In this document: positions 63,963 through 64,000 of the stretch, one piece after another
How the letters are laid out: every line of letters begins with the position of its first letter
Numbering within the stretch: position 1 is the first letter of the stretch
Assembly (NCBI RefSeq): GCF_003033885.1
Contig: NZ_CP024081.1
Span: 2,911,462-2,975,461 of the forward strand
DNA from: Pseudomonas rhizophila
GTDB lineage: Bacteria; Pseudomonadota; Gammaproteobacteria; Pseudomonadales; Pseudomonadaceae
Direction of reading: 5' to 3'
DNA length: 64,000 nt
The notes under the pieces: model-generated
Told to the model about the DNA's origin: nothing
What the model saw: the letters and a program-made list of their open reading frames with translations, nothing else
The model's database searches: none
Translations under genes and position numbers: made by a program

Positions 63963-64000
63963 TTCGGCGCAAATATCTCTTACGTGTAGGCAAGTTCTGA

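Overview
The window is chromosomal DNA of a fluorescent Pseudomonas, most likely of the P. fluorescens group. The evidence is a pyoverdine locus (pvdS, pvdL, pvdH, an MbtH-like gene, a PvdYII-type acetylase), the block ppsR-ppsA-hydrolase-rraA-cmaX-crfX-cmpX-sigX whose order I know from P. aeruginosa upstream of oprF, and many intergenic REP-type palindromes carrying GTGGGAGCGAGC. I support 51 protein-coding genes, one of them cut by the left edge. I saw no rRNA, tRNA, CRISPR array, insertion sequence or prophage. Genes are tightly packed, and seven appear to start at TTG.

Layout. 1-5.2 kb: a truncated cache-domain sensor, then a BvgS/EvgS-type hybrid kinase and its NarL-family regulator. 5.6-8.0 kb: dgt and a three-gene YqjD/YqjE/YqjK-like membrane cassette. 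8.4-13.4 kb: an ammonium transporter behind a sigma-54-type promoter, a CPA2 antiporter, a glutaredoxin-like protein, a pseudouridine synthase and a small lipoprotein. 13.5-17.6 kb: molybdenum cofactor genes mobA, moaB, moeA, and a YegS lipid kinase. 17.5-23.1 kb: a second two-component pair, a CheV coupling protein, a MOSC protein, ppnP and a DEDDh exonuclease.

23.2-30.7 kb: a compact acyclic-terpene-utilization-like operon (atuA-atuC-atuD-atuF) facing a TetR regulator. Two 16-bp operator-like sequences, exact reverse complements of each other, lie between them. The hydratase, dehydrogenase and ligase genes of the full Atu pathway are missing here.

30.8-55.8 kb: the pyoverdine region. PvdS directs iron-starvation transcription. 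I find TAAAT/TAATT-N16-CGT promoter sequences ahead of the acetylase, pvdL and pvdH, and a Fur-like box ahead of pvdS. PvdL starts the peptide (acyl ligase, Glu, D-Tyr, Dab), PvdH makes the Dab, and the MbtH-like protein supports adenylation. An intact thiol-redox module (dsbD2, a thioredoxin protein and dsbG, facing the dsbRS two-component genes) separates the two pyoverdine segments.

55.9-64.0 kb: PEP synthetase and its regulator, an alpha/beta hydrolase, rraA and the cmaX-crfX-cmpX-sigX envelope-stress cluster; the window ends just after sigX, where oprF is expected.
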